In this document: positions 15,787 through 24,325 of the stretch, in pieces
Layout of the letters: each line of letters starts with the position of its first letter
Position numbering within the stretch: the first letter of the stretch is position 1
Assembly: GCA_963738425.1 (NCBI GenBank)
Contig: CAVTWT010000037.1
Location: 31,859 to 95,858, forward strand
Direction: 5' to 3'
Source of the DNA: CADEEN01 sp963738425
GTDB taxonomy: Bacteria > Pseudomonadota > Gammaproteobacteria > Burkholderiales > Burkholderiaceae_C
DNA length: 64,000 nucleotides
The notes under the pieces: model-generated
Databases searched by the model: none
The model's input: only the letters and a program-made list of their open reading frames with translations
Told to the model about the DNA's origin: nothing
Translations under genes and position numbers: made by a program

Positions 15787-17370
15787 ATGCTTCGGCTGAG
15801 AGGCCTCCTCGGAGGCCTTTTTCTTGGGCTCTTGCTGTCGCTGCCGGCATTGGCGCTCACGCCTGAACTGGCGGGCCGCATTGCCGATGGCGAGAGCGAC
15901 GACCGCATCGCGGCACTGAACGAAGCAGTGGCCGCGGGTGATCCCGCGCTCGTGCCTTTCGTGCAGGCGATCCTGGCCGACGAAGTGAAGGTGGCGGGCG
16001 GGCGTGCCTACATCGTGCGTGATGACAAGGCGGTCGAAGCCGCCACGGGCCAACCGGCCACACTGCCCGAAGGCGCCGAAGACGTCATCAACAACAACCG
16101 CATGCGCAGCGAGTTGGAAGCTGCGGTGGCCGCACTGTCGCTGTTCTCGCCCGACCGCGCGGCGCGCGCCAAGTCGATCACCGACCTGAAGGACGCCATC
16201 GACGAAGGCAAGCTCGGTCTGCTCGACAAGGCCATTGGCGCCGAGACCGACCCCGAATTGAAAGGCCGCCTCGAACTGCTGCGCGCCGCCGTGCTGATTT
16301 CGTCGCCCGACAAGGCCAAGCGGCTCGAAGCGGCGCAGCAGCTCGCCGCCAGCCCGTTGCCCGCCACGCGCTCGCTGCTGATCGAGCGACTGGCGGCGGA
16401 GAGCGACGCCGACGTCAAGGCCGCGCTGCGGGCTTCGATCGACACAGTGCAAACGCGCCTGGCCTGGGGCGAGCGCCTGGGCGTGCTCTTCACCGGCCTG
16501 TCGCTCGGGTCGATCCTGCTGCTCGTCGCCCTCGGCCTGGCCATCACCTACGGCTTGATGGGTGTCATCAACATGGCGCATGGCGAGCTGATGATGATCG
16601 GCGCCTACGCGGCCTACGTCGTGCAGAACCTCTTCAAGGCCTACGCGCCCGGCGCGTTCGGCTGGTATGTGGCCGCGGCTATTCCCGTGTCGTTCCTCGC
16701 CGCCGCGCTTGTCGGCGCGCTGATGGAGCGCACGGTGATCCGCTGGCTCTACGGCCGGCCGCTCGAAACGCTGCTCGCCACCTGGGGCATCAGCCTGATC
16801 CTCATGCAGTCCGTGCGCACGATCTTCGGTGCGCAGAACGTGCCGGTGGAAAACCCGGCGTGGCTTTCGGGCGGCATCGCGGTGCTGCCCAATCTCACAC
16901 TGCCCTTCAACCGCATCGCCATCCTCGCTTTCGCTGCCCTGGTGTTGGTCGGCGTTGCCCTGCTCGTCGCGCGCACGCGGCTCGGGCTGTTCGTGCGCGG
17001 CGTGACGCAGAACCGGCCGATGGCGGCCTGCATGGGCGTCAACACGGCGCGCGTGGACACCTATGCGTTCGCGCTCGGTGCCGGCATCGCCGGTCTGGCC
17101 GGCTGCGCGCTGGCACAGGTCGGCAACGTCGGCCCCGACCTCGGGCAGAGCTACATCGTCGATGCCTTCATGGTCGTCGTGCTCGGCGGCGTCGGGCAAC
17201 TCTGGGGCGCGGTCGTCGCCGGCCTCGGCCTGGGTGTGCTGACCAAGCTGCTCGAAGGCTGGCAGGGCGCAGTGCTGGCGAAGATCATGGTGCTGGTGGT
17301 GATCGTGCTGTTCATCCAGAAGCGGCCGCAAGGGCTGTTTGCGTTGAAGGGCCGGAGCGCAGAAGCATGA
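15787..17370 (+). CDS. urtB: Urea ABC transporter permease UrtB
   Basis: A 527-residue permease of the LivH family. Residues 1-23 (MLRLRG plus a leucine-rich core) are a signal peptide. A periplasmic helical domain of about 210 residues follows (ELAGRIADGESDDRIAALNE), which is the UrtB-specific extension. The membrane part has GLAITYGLMGVINMAHGELM and LRRPEATLLATWG-like LETLLATWGISLIL, ending KRPQGLFALKGR. The stop overlaps urtC as ATGA. The first codons include a perfect hairpin followed by five T, so translation of the signal peptide and a possible attenuator share sequence. Confidence 0.95.
   Translation: MLRLRGLLGGLFLGLLLSLPALALTPELAGRIADGESDDRIAALNEAVAAGDPALVPFVQAILADEVKVAGGRAYIVRDDKAVEAATGQPATLPEGAEDVINNNRMRSELEAAVAALSLFSPDRAARAKSITDLKDAIDEGKLGLLDKAIGAETDPELKGRLELLRAAVLISSPDKAKRLEAAQQLAASPLPATRSLLIERLAAESDADVKAALRASIDTVQTRLAWGERLGVLFTGLSLGSILLLVALGLAITYGLMGVINMAHGELMMIGAYAAYVVQNLFKAYAPGAFGWYVAAAIPVSFLAAALVGALMERTVIRWLYGRPLETLLATWGISLILMQSVRTIFGAQNVPVENPAWLSGGIAVLPNLTLPFNRIAILAFAALVLVGVALLVARTRLGLFVRGVTQNRPMAACMGVNTARVDTYAFALGAGIAGLAGCALAQVGNVGPDLGQSYIVDAFMVVVLGGVGQLWGAVVAGLGLGVLTKLLEGWQGAVLAKIMVLVVIVLFIQKRPQGLFALKGRSAEA
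15801..15823 (+). terminator. Terminator-like hairpin inside the urtB signal-peptide codons
   Basis: AGGCCTCC (15801-15808), a TC loop, GGAGGCCT (15811-15818), then T through 15822. This is a perfect eight-pair stem with a U-tract, located 14 bases after the urtB start codon and 25 bases after the urtA stop. It could trim transcripts after urtA so that binding protein exceeds permease, while still being translatable as GLLGGLF. Confidence 0.6.
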
Positions 17371-18440
17371 CGACGCGCATCATGAGCATCGCGCAGTGGA
17401 GCGGCGTGTTGATCGCGCTGCTCGTCGTCGCCGTGGCGTTGCCCGTGTTGAACCTCGTCGTGGCGGCGGACTCCTTTCTGCACCTGCCGGACTTCTACGT
17501 CAGCCTCATCGGCAAGATCCTCTGCTACGCGATCTGCGCGCTGGCGATCGACCTGATCTGGGGCTACGCCGGCATCCTCTCGCTCGGCCACGGCCTGTTC
17601 TTCGCGCTCGGCGGCTACGGCATGGGCATGTATTTGATGCGCCAGATCGGCCGCGAAGGGCAGTACCAGAGCGATCTGCCGGACTTCATGGTGTTCCTGA
17701 ACTGGAAGGAGCTGCCGTGGCACTGGGCGCTGTCGGACAGCTTCATCGGTCAGATGTTGCTCGTCATCCTCGTGCCCGGGCTGCTCGCCTTCGTCTTCGG
17801 CTTCTTCGCCTTCCGCTCGCGCATCAAGGGCGTGTACTTCTCGATCATCACGCAGGCGCTGACCTTCGCCGCGATGCTGCTCTTCTTCCGCAACGAGACC
17901 GGCTTCGGCGGCAACAACGGCTTCACGGACTTCAAGCGCATCCTCGGCGTGACGGTGACCACGCCGCAGATGCGCGTTGCTCTCGCTGTGCTGTCGGGCC
18001 TGGTGCTGATCGCCTTCTTCATCATGGCGCGCGCCATCGTCACCAGCAAGTTCGGCCGCGTGCTGCAGGCCATCCGCGATGCCGAAACGCGCGTCATGTT
18101 CACCGGCTACGACCCGGTGAACTACAAGGTCGCCATCTGGACCTTGTCGGCCGTGATGTGCGCCATCGCCGGTGCACTCTATGTGCCGCAGGTCGGCATC
18201 ATCAACCCCGGCGAGATGAGCCCGGCGGCGAGCATCGAGATGGCGATCTGGGCCGCTGTCGGCGGCCGCGGCTCGCTGATCGGCCCGATCGTCGGCGCGT
18301 TCTTCGTCAACGGCGCAAAGAGCTGGTTCACGGCGGCGTTTCCGGAGTACTGGTTGTTCTTCCTCGGTGCGCTGTTCATCGCGGTGACCTTGTTCCTGCC
18401 GAACGGTCTCATCGGCTTGTTGAAGCGGAAGAAGCCATGA
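17367..18440 (+). CDS. urtC: Urea ABC transporter permease UrtC
   Basis: A 357-residue LivM-type permease with about ten membrane helices. Diagnostic stretches include DLIWGYAGILSLGHGLFFAL, the internal loop FRSRIKGVYFSIITQALTF and the UrtC motif NNGFTDFKRILG. The EAA-like loop AIRDAETRVMFTGYDP contacts the ATPases. The end is LFLPNGLIGLLKRKKP. ATG 17367 overlaps the urtB stop; a later in-frame ATG at 17382 is possible. It pairs with UrtB to form the channel. Confidence 0.95.
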   Translation: MTTRIMSIAQWSGVLIALLVVAVALPVLNLVVAADSFLHLPDFYVSLIGKILCYAICALAIDLIWGYAGILSLGHGLFFALGGYGMGMYLMRQIGREGQYQSDLPDFMVFLNWKELPWHWALSDSFIGQMLLVILVPGLLAFVFGFFAFRSRIKGVYFSIITQALTFAAMLLFFRNETGFGGNNGFTDFKRILGVTVTTPQMRVALAVLSGLVLIAFFIMARAIVTSKFGRVLQAIRDAETRVMFTGYDPVNYKVAIWTLSAVMCAIAGALYVPQVGIINPGEMSPAASIEMAIWAAVGGRGSLIGPIVGAFFVNGAKSWFTAAFPEYWLFFLGALFIAVTLFLPNGLIGLLKRKKP

Positions 18441-18475
18441 CGCCCGACAGCACCAGGAAGCGAGGCCGTGCATGA
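18437..18475 (+). other. Twelve-codon mini-ORF bridging urtC and urtD
   Basis: The ATG overlaps the urtC stop (ATGA) and the stop overlaps the urtD ATG (ATGA). It reads MTPDSTRKRGRA. Its first 12 bases, ATGACGCCCGAC, are repeated exactly at the urtD start (18472), so it may be the original urtD start displaced by a small duplication, and may now serve translational coupling. Confidence 0.4.
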
Positions 18476-19356
18476 CGCCCGACCTGATGGAAGAAGGCAC
18501 GCGGCGCCGCGAGGCGCTCGCGGCGCGGCAGGCCGAGATCGATGCCCGCTCCGGTGGCCGCAGCGCCGCGTACGGCCGCGTGCTGCGCGCCGGCACACCC
18601 GACTTCGCGCATGGTGTGGCGCTGTACGTCGATGACGTGACCGTGAGCTTCGACGGCTTCAAGGCGCTCAACAGCCTGTCGCTGGCGGTCAACGTCGGCG
18701 AGCTGCGCTGCATCATCGGTCCCAACGGCGCCGGCAAGACGACGATGATGGACTGCATCACCGGCAAGACGCGGCCCGACAGCGGCACGATCTCGTTCGG
18801 TTCGAACATCGACCTGCTGCGCCTGAAGGAAGCCGACATCGCGCAGATCGGCATCGGCCGCAAGTTCCAGAAGCCAACGGTGTACGAGCAGTTGAGCGTG
18901 TTCGAGAACCTGGAACTCGCACTCGCTGCCGACCGGCGCGTGCGTGCGGCACTGCTGTCGCGCTTGTCCGGTGAACAACTGGACCGCATCGGCGCGGTGC
19001 TGACGCGCATTCACCTGAAGGACGAGGCGCAGCGCACCGCGGGCCTGCTCAGCCATGGCCAGAAGCAGTGGCTGGAGATCGGCATGCTGCTGATGCAGAA
19101 CCCGAAGCTGCTGCTGCTCGACGAGCCGGTGGCCGGCATGACCGACGAAGAAACCGAGCGCACGGCAGAGCTGTTCCTGAGCCTCGAAGGCGAACACTCC
19201 TTGGTCGTCGTCGAGCACGACATGAAGTTCGTCGATCAGCTGACGCAGGGTAAGAAGAAGGTCACGGTGCTGCACGAAGGCAGCGTGCTCGCTGAAGGCT
19301 TGTTGTCCGACGTGCAGAACAACGCGAAGGTGGTGGAGGTCTATCTTGGCCGGTGA
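18472..19356 (+). CDS. urtD: Urea ABC transporter ATP-binding protein UrtD
   Basis: A 294-residue LivG-type ATPase. Walker A is GPNGAGKTT, the signature is LSHGQKQWLEIGMLL and Walker B is LLLLDEPVAGM followed by TDEETERTAE, the UrtD form. An N-terminal extension of about 40 residues (EEGTRRREALAARQAEID) precedes the ATPase core and is common in UrtD. It overlaps the upstream mini-ORF stop and the downstream urtE start. All catalytic residues are present. Confidence 0.95.
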   Translation: MTPDLMEEGTRRREALAARQAEIDARSGGRSAAYGRVLRAGTPDFAHGVALYVDDVTVSFDGFKALNSLSLAVNVGELRCIIGPNGAGKTTMMDCITGKTRPDSGTISFGSNIDLLRLKEADIAQIGIGRKFQKPTVYEQLSVFENLELALAADRRVRAALLSRLSGEQLDRIGAVLTRIHLKDEAQRTAGLLSHGQKQWLEIGMLLMQNPKLLLLDEPVAGMTDEETERTAELFLSLEGEHSLVVVEHDMKFVDQLTQGKKKVTVLHEGSVLAEGLLSDVQNNAKVVEVYLGR

Positions 19357-20051
19357 ATTGCTGACTGTCACCGAAGTCAACCAGTTCTACGGCGGCAGCC
19401 ACATCCTGCGCAAGCTCGGCTTCGAAGCGCGCATCGGCGAAGTGACGGTCGTTCTTGGCCGCAATGGCGTCGGCAAGACGACGCTGCTGAAAAGCTTGAT
19501 GGGTGTGGTGAAGGTGAAGTCGGGCAGCATCGTCCTTGACGGCCAGGACCTCACGAACGCACCGCCGTACGAGCGGGTGCGCAAAGGAGTTGGCTACGTG
19601 CCGCAGGGCCGCGAAATCTTCGGCCGGCTGACGGTCGAAGACAACCTGCGCATGGGTCTGGCCTCCAAGCCCGGTGGCACGGCCATCCCGGCCGAGCTGT
19701 TCGAGCTGTTTCCGGTGTTGAAGCAGATGATCAACCGCCGCGGCGGCGATCTTTCCGGCGGCCAGCAGCAACAGCTCGCGATTGCGCGCGCGCTCGCGGC
19801 CGGCCCCAAGCTGCTGCTGCTCGACGAACCGACCGAAGGCATCCAGCCGAGCGATCATCAAGGAGATCGGCCGCGTCATCCGCCTGTTGGCTGACCGCAA
19901 GACGATGGCCATCGTGCTCGTCGAGCAGTACTACGACTTCGCCGCCGAACTGGCCGACCAGTACCTGGTGATGGAACGTGGCGAGATCGTGATGCGTGGA
20001 CGCGGCGCCGACATGCTGCGCGACGGCGTCAAGGACCGGCTGTCGATCTGA
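19346..20051 (+). pseudogene. urtE: Urea ABC transporter ATP-binding protein UrtE, frameshifted
   Basis: UrtE is the LivF-type second ATPase of the urea importer. The frame from TTG 19346 (or the in-frame TTG 19358 that gives LTVTEVNQFYGG, the usual N-terminus) has Walker A GRNGVGKTT, signature LSGGQQQQLAIARAL and Walker B LLLLDEPTEGIQPS. It then breaks at 19853: one extra base between the AGC codon and ATCATCAAG. The next frame continues IIKEIGRVIRLLADRKTMA through LVEQYYDFAAELADQYLVM to the stop. Corrected length is about 234 residues, normal. The switch His region is after the break, so as written the ATPase would be inactive. Confidence 0.9.
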
Positions 20052-20063
20052 AGGTCGACAGCC
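20038..20063. terminator. Hairpin between convergent urtE and SDR genes
   Basis: GGCTGTCGA (20038-20046) and TCGACAGCC (20055-20063) form a perfect nine-pair stem spanning the urtE stop codon and lying just before the end of the convergent reductase gene. No T-run follows on either strand, so a bidirectional terminator role is only suggested. Confidence 0.35.
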
Positions 20064-20064
20064 C

Positions 20065-20865
20065 TCAGTAGTGGATCACGCCCGGCTGGCCGCCGCCGGC
20101 GCCGATCGATTCACCATGCAGGGCCAGCGACTTCGGCGACGCGAGGAAAGCCACGACGTGGGCGATGTCGCTGGCGTCGAGCAAGCGCTGCAGCGCATTG
20201 CGGCGCGCCAACTCCTGCTCGACCTCGGCCACGCTCGCACCGCTGGCTTGCGCCTGTCGCGCGATCACGCCAGCCGTCTTCTCGGTGCGCGTTGCACCGG
20301 GGTGCACGCAGACGACCACGATGCCCTGCGGCCCGAGTTCGTCGGCCATGTTCTTCGACAGCGCCGCGACGGCGACGTTGCGCATGCTGCCGACGGCGGC
20401 GCCGGTGCTGCGTGCCGCCAGGCCGCTGATGTTGATGATGCGCCCGCCGCCCTGGCGCAGCATGTGCGGCACCGCGGCCTGCGCACAGCGCAGGTAGCCG
20501 ATGACCTTGACATTGATCTCGGCATCGACCGCGCTGCGCGTGATCTGTGCAAACTTCAGCGGCGGCGCCTGCCCGCCGGGCTGCGCCGCGCAGTTGACCA
20601 GCACGTCGATGCGGCCGAAGTCCGCGGCGATGCGGTCGAAGGCCGAGCGGACGGCGTCATCGTCGCCGGTGTCGGCCGTGTACGCGCGCACATTGCGGCC
20701 GCTGGCGGCAGCGATCTCATCCGCCGCAGCCTGCGCCACGGCGAGGTCGCGCGCGATCAGCGCCACGTGCGCGCCTTCGGCGGCCAGCGCCAGCGCCGCC
20801 GCCTTGCCGATGCCGCGGCTGCCGCCGCTGACGACGGCCACGTGTCCATTCAGTCCGAGGTCCAT
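20065..20865 (-). CDS. SDR-family protein lacking the usual catalytic Tyr/Lys
   Basis: A 266-residue Rossmann protein with the cofactor motif SGGSRGIGKA near the N-terminus, IDVLVNCAAQ (the NNAG position) and GGGRIINISGLAA. Where classical short-chain dehydrogenases have YxxxK the sequence is GSMRNVAVAALSK, so the Tyr and the Lys are replaced. It probably binds NAD(P) but may use a different mechanism or have lost activity. ATG 20865 begins the typical MDLGLNGHVAVVSGG. It converges with urtE and is divergent from the MFS gene. Confidence 0.8.
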   Translation of the reverse strand: MDLGLNGHVAVVSGGSRGIGKAAALALAAEGAHVALIARDLAVAQAAADEIAAASGRNVRAYTADTGDDDAVRSAFDRIAADFGRIDVLVNCAAQPGGQAPPLKFAQITRSAVDAEINVKVIGYLRCAQAAVPHMLRQGGGRIINISGLAARSTGAAVGSMRNVAVAALSKNMADELGPQGIVVVCVHPGATRTEKTAGVIARQAQASGASVAEVEQELARRNALQRLLDASDIAHVVAFLASPKSLALHGESIGAGGGQPGVIHY

Positions 20866-20927
20866 GTCGTCGTCTCCGCTGCGTTGATCCGGCGATCCAT
20901 TGTGGCGCTGTGGGCACAATCGCGCCG

Positions 20928-22152
20928 ATGACCGACCTGTCCCCGGCGGCGGCCGATGCAGATGCTGCCGCCGACGCGCTGCGCTTTCGGCGCGCGCGCA
21001 TCGCCACCCACCTGCAGTTCTTCGTGCTCGGCCTGGCGGCGGCGGCGTTGGGCGTTCACGTGCCGTCGATGCGCGCGCACTACGGCCTCGGTGACGCGCA
21101 GTTGTCGCTGGCGCTGTTTGCTGCGTCGGTCGGTGCCGTGCTGTGCCTGCTCTTCGCGGGCCGCATCATCGCGGCGTGGGGCGCACGCGGCGCGGCGCTG
21201 GGGGCGGCCGTCGGTGCCGGCCTGTCGCTGGCGCTGCTGCTGCAATTCGACCGCCTGCCGCTGCTGATGCTGGCGATGGCCGGGCTGGGCGCGACGGTGG
21301 GCCTGTTCGACGTGGCGATCAACACCGAAGGCAGCTACCTCGAACAGCGCGCCGGCCGCAAGATGATGAGTGCGATGCACGGCATGTGGAGCCTGGGCGG
21401 GATGGTGGGTGCGTCGATCGGCGCCTGGCTGCTCGAACACGACGTGTCGCCGCTGCTGCAGATGCGCTGCGCGGCATTGCTGTTTGCGGTGGTGGCGCTG
21501 GCCGCCGGCCTGGCGATGCTGCCCACGCACGAGGTCGCTGCGGGCCACGGCACGCAGGCCCGGCGCCTCACCGACATGGCCGCACCGGGCAGAAACACGC
21601 TGCTGCTGCTCGGCCTGCTGGCGATCCTCGGCCTGTTGGCCGAAGGCGCGATCTACGACTGGAGCGTGCTCTACGTGCAACGCGAGATCGGCGCCGAGCC
21701 TGCGTTGTCGGCACTGGCCTTCGCCAGCTTTTCGGCGGCGATGGCGGCCGGACGTTTCGGCGGCGACTGGCTGCGCAGCCACGTGCATCCAGCAGCGCTG
21801 CTGCGCGCCTGCGCGATCGTGGCGGCCTGCGCGATGACGCTCGTGCTGTGGACGAACAGCGTCTGGGTGGCCCTGCTGGGCTTCGCGCTGGTCGGCCTCG
21901 GCCTGGCCAACGTCATCCCGCTGCTGTTCGTCGCCGCCTCGCGCGTGCCCGGCGTCAGTGCAGCGGCCGGCATCGCCCTGGTTTCGTCGCTCGGCTGGAT
22001 CGGCCTGCTGATCGGCCCGCCGGTGGTGGGCGCCGTGGCGTCGGCGCTCTCGCTGGGCTGGGGCCTGATGCTGGTCGTCGTGTCGTCGCTGGCGCTCGCC
22101 GTTTGCGCCAAGCGCGTGGAGGCCAGCGGCCCGCGCGATTCCTCGGGCTTGA
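20928..22152 (+). CDS. Major facilitator superfamily transporter (YbjJ-like), end uncertain
   Basis: About 400 residues with twelve predicted membrane helices. LQFFVLGLAAAALGVHVPSM is helix 1, LFAGRIIAAWGARGA is the loop 2-3 region, and MMSAMHGMWSLGGMVGASIG with LAEGAIYDWSVLY match the YbjJ/FucP-like branch. Substrate unknown. As written, the frame does not stop after KRVEASGPRD but runs on to 22739 through the whole of ureD antisense, which is not credible. One base fewer in the CCC run at 22130-22132 would give a stop at 22150-22152, 12 bp from the convergent ureD stop. I annotate that end, as inference. Confidence 0.7.
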
Positions 22153-22164
22153 GTGCCGCGCGCG

Positions 22165-22984
22165 TCAGGTCGACCACACCCGCGGTGGCGCCTCCGCCAA
22201 GACCCCAGCACAGCATTCGCCACTGGGCGCGCACGCGGACCAGACGCGCCCACAGCGGTTCGACCGAGTGGCCGACGGCGCGCCAGACGACGAGCCCCGG
22301 ATCGACTGCGCTGCTGCCCTCCAACGCACCGGCACCGTCGCGCGCGGCTTCAAGCAGCGCCTCGCGCTGCGCCGGCGTGAAGCCGCTGCCGGCCGCGCAC
22401 CACAACGTGGCCATCACGGTGTGTCCGCCCAGGCCCAGCGCTGAATCGCGCAGGCGCAAGTCCGCGGCATCGATCGCGCCGCGCTCGATCCAGCGGCCGG
22501 GCCACTCGAGATGTTGCGTGAAGCGGCCTCGCGCGAAGGGTGCGTCCGATGCCGGCAGGCCGAGCCCGAGCACGTCGGCGCCGATCATCGTCGCGCCCTC
22601 GGCCAGCACGAAGCGCACGCGGTTCTCGGCCAGGCAGCCGTCGAAGGCCAGCGTCGCCATCGGCAGCCACTCCAGGCGCGCGTCGCGTTGCACATCGATC
22701 CGCGCCGTCTGCTGCGCCAGTGCGCCGCTGCTGCGGTAGAACCGCGTCGCGCCCGGTGTCGTGATCAGCGCGTGCGCGCCGGGTTCGAGCGTGACGTCGA
22801 TGTCGAGCTGGTCGCCGCCGGCGATGCCGCCCGGTGGGTGCACGAGCACATGCTGGCAGACACGCGGTCCTTCGGGGTACAGCGCCTTCAACACGCGCAG
22901 CGGCCCGTCGTGCCTGTCGTGCGCCACGGTGCGTGTGGCGTCTTCCAGCCGGTAGTTGAGCTTCAGGTGGCCGCGCCAGGTCAT
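22165..22984 (-). pseudogene. ureD: Urease accessory protein UreD, frameshifted near the C-terminus
   Basis: UreD docks on the apo-urease and recruits UreF-UreG. From ATG 22984 (MTWRGHLKLNYRLED) the protein shows KALYPEGPRVCQHVLVHPPG, GIAGGDQLDI and ITTPGATRFYRS, all typical. The frame passes VEPLWARLVRVRAQWRMLCW and then misses the family ending. One base fewer in the GGGG run (minus strand; 22203-22206) gives VLAEAPPRVWST and a stop at 22165, the classic UreD C-terminus, for a total of 272 residues. Without this the frame runs on for 200 residues. It stands apart from the other ure genes, beyond urtABCDE. Confidence 0.9.
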
Positions 22985-23169
22985 CAGGGCCAGTGTATGC
23001 AGGCTGCGCGGTGTAAGCAGACCTCTCGTCCGACAGGCACGTCCTACGCCCGTGCGCGTGCCTCGCTGATGGGTGTGTCGCCGTGCGCTGCCTACATTGA
23101 ATCCAGGTCGGGCGCATGCCGGACCGTTCGTCACCCGTGCCTTCGCGGGCACTCAGCAAGGAGATTCAC

Positions 23170-23499
23170 ATGCCCAAGATCAAGACCCTGTCCAGCGGCT
23201 TGACCACGCTCGCACTCGTCACCGGTATCGGCTTCGCGTACGCGCAGGTCACCAACGACCCGTCGGCCACGCCGCAGCAACCCAACGCCACCGAACCGGC
23301 GGCGCAACCCACGGCACCGGCATCGCAGATGCCGGCGGACAACGCTGCGACGCCGAGCACGGCCACCACGACGCCGAACAGCACGGCGCAGCCGATGGAC
23401 AGCACATCGCCGTCGACGATGTCGTCGCCGAGTTCGACCACGGCCCCGGCGGACACGACGACCGCCGCCGATCCCGCCCCCCAAGCAGATCGCAACTGA
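23170..23499 (+). CDS. Secreted Pro/Ala/Thr/Ser-rich low-complexity protein
   Basis: ATG 23170 follows AAGGAG (23158-23163). The 109-residue product has a signal peptide (KIKTLSSGLTTLALVTG, cleavage after AYA) and then a mature part composed almost only of Pro, Ala, Thr, Ser, Gln and Asp, with no cysteine and no predicted fold. Such sequences are usually disordered linkers or cell-envelope spacers. No family is recognisable. The L,D-transpeptidase-like gene follows 85 bp later on the same strand, so an envelope role is plausible. Confidence 0.65.
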   Translation: MPKIKTLSSGLTTLALVTGIGFAYAQVTNDPSATPQQPNATEPAAQPTAPASQMPADNAATPSTATTTPNSTAQPMDSTSPSTMSSPSSTTAPADTTTAADPAPQADRN

Positions 23500-23584
23500 G
23501 CGATCGCAGCGTGAAGGGCGCGCGCAGTCGTCGAACGGCGACTGCGCGCTTTCCGTTGATGCGCGGCAAGCGGAGGACGCGTCG

Positions 23585-24319
23585 ATGACGATGAACGACT
23601 CGCAGAAGAAGGAATTGCGCGACGGCGTGCTGCAGGGCGCCGCGATCGCAGCGCTGGTGCTGGCCCTCGGCGCCGCGCTGCTGGGTTGGTATCGGCCCGC
23701 GCCATCGCCGGCACGCCCCGCCGCGCCCGGCCCGGCGCTGGCCGTGCCGCGCAGCGCCGACTTCGGCGCGACAACGGCGCCGGCCGATGTGCGCACGGTA
23801 GCCGCATGGGTTGTCGGCAGCGGCGATGCGGCGGCAGCGCCGTTCGCGCTGATCGACAAGCGGCGTACGCACCTCTACGTCTTCGATGCCCACGGCCGTC
23901 TGCGCGGCGACACGCCGGTGCTGCTGGGCTACGCGTCCGGCGATGACAGCGTGCCGGGCATCGGCCAGCGTCCGATCGAGCAGGTGCGCCCGAGCGAGCG
24001 CACCACCCCTGCCGGACGTTTCGACGTGGCCTCCGGTCGCAATCTGCTGAACGAGGACGTGATCTGGGTCGACTACCAGGCCGCGGTGTCGATGCACCGC
24101 GTTCGCGCCACCGAGCCGCGCGAGCACCGGCTGGAGCGCCTGGCCACGCCGACCCCCGCCGACAACCGCATCAGCTATGGCTGCATCAACGTGCCGGTTG
24201 GTTTCTTCGACGCCGTGGTCTGGCCGACCCTGGGCCAGCGGCGCGCTGTGGTCTACGTGCTGCCCGAGGTCAAGCCGCTGCACCAGGTCTTCCCGGCCGC
24301 GGTCACGCCGCTGGTCTGA
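23585..24319 (+). CDS. L,D-transpeptidase (YkuD-like) protein
   Basis: The 244-residue protein has an N-terminal membrane anchor (about 17-36, LQGAAIAALVLALGAALLGW), a proline-rich linker, and a YkuD-type domain ending with the catalytic motif RISYGCINVP (Cys200). The family histidine is probably within VSMHRVRAT. L,D-transpeptidases make 3-3 peptidoglycan cross-links or attach proteins to peptidoglycan in the periplasm. The motif lacks the His directly before SxGC seen in the strict family, so it belongs to a divergent branch. GGAGG precedes ATG 23585. Confidence 0.8.
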   Translation: MTMNDSQKKELRDGVLQGAAIAALVLALGAALLGWYRPAPSPARPAAPGPALAVPRSADFGATTAPADVRTVAAWVVGSGDAAAAPFALIDKRRTHLYVFDAHGRLRGDTPVLLGYASGDDSVPGIGQRPIEQVRPSERTTPAGRFDVASGRNLLNEDVIWVDYQAAVSMHRVRATEPREHRLERLATPTPADNRISYGCINVPVGFFDAVVWPTLGQRRAVVYVLPEVKPLHQVFPAAVTPLV

Positions 24320-24325
24320 ACGCGC

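Noticed and set aside
15661..17331. Long open frame on the minus strand opposite urtB (556 codons)
   Set aside because: Composition is the His/Arg/Gln-rich pattern of antisense GC-rich coding DNA, with no family features; urtB on the other strand is certain.
17151..19010. Long open frame on the minus strand opposite urtC/urtD (619 codons)
   Set aside because: Antisense shadow of two clear transporter genes.
22153..22739. C-terminal 195 codons of the open frame that starts in the MFS transporter
   Set aside because: They are antisense to ureD and have no membrane or domain features; an indel near 22130 explains the missing stop better.
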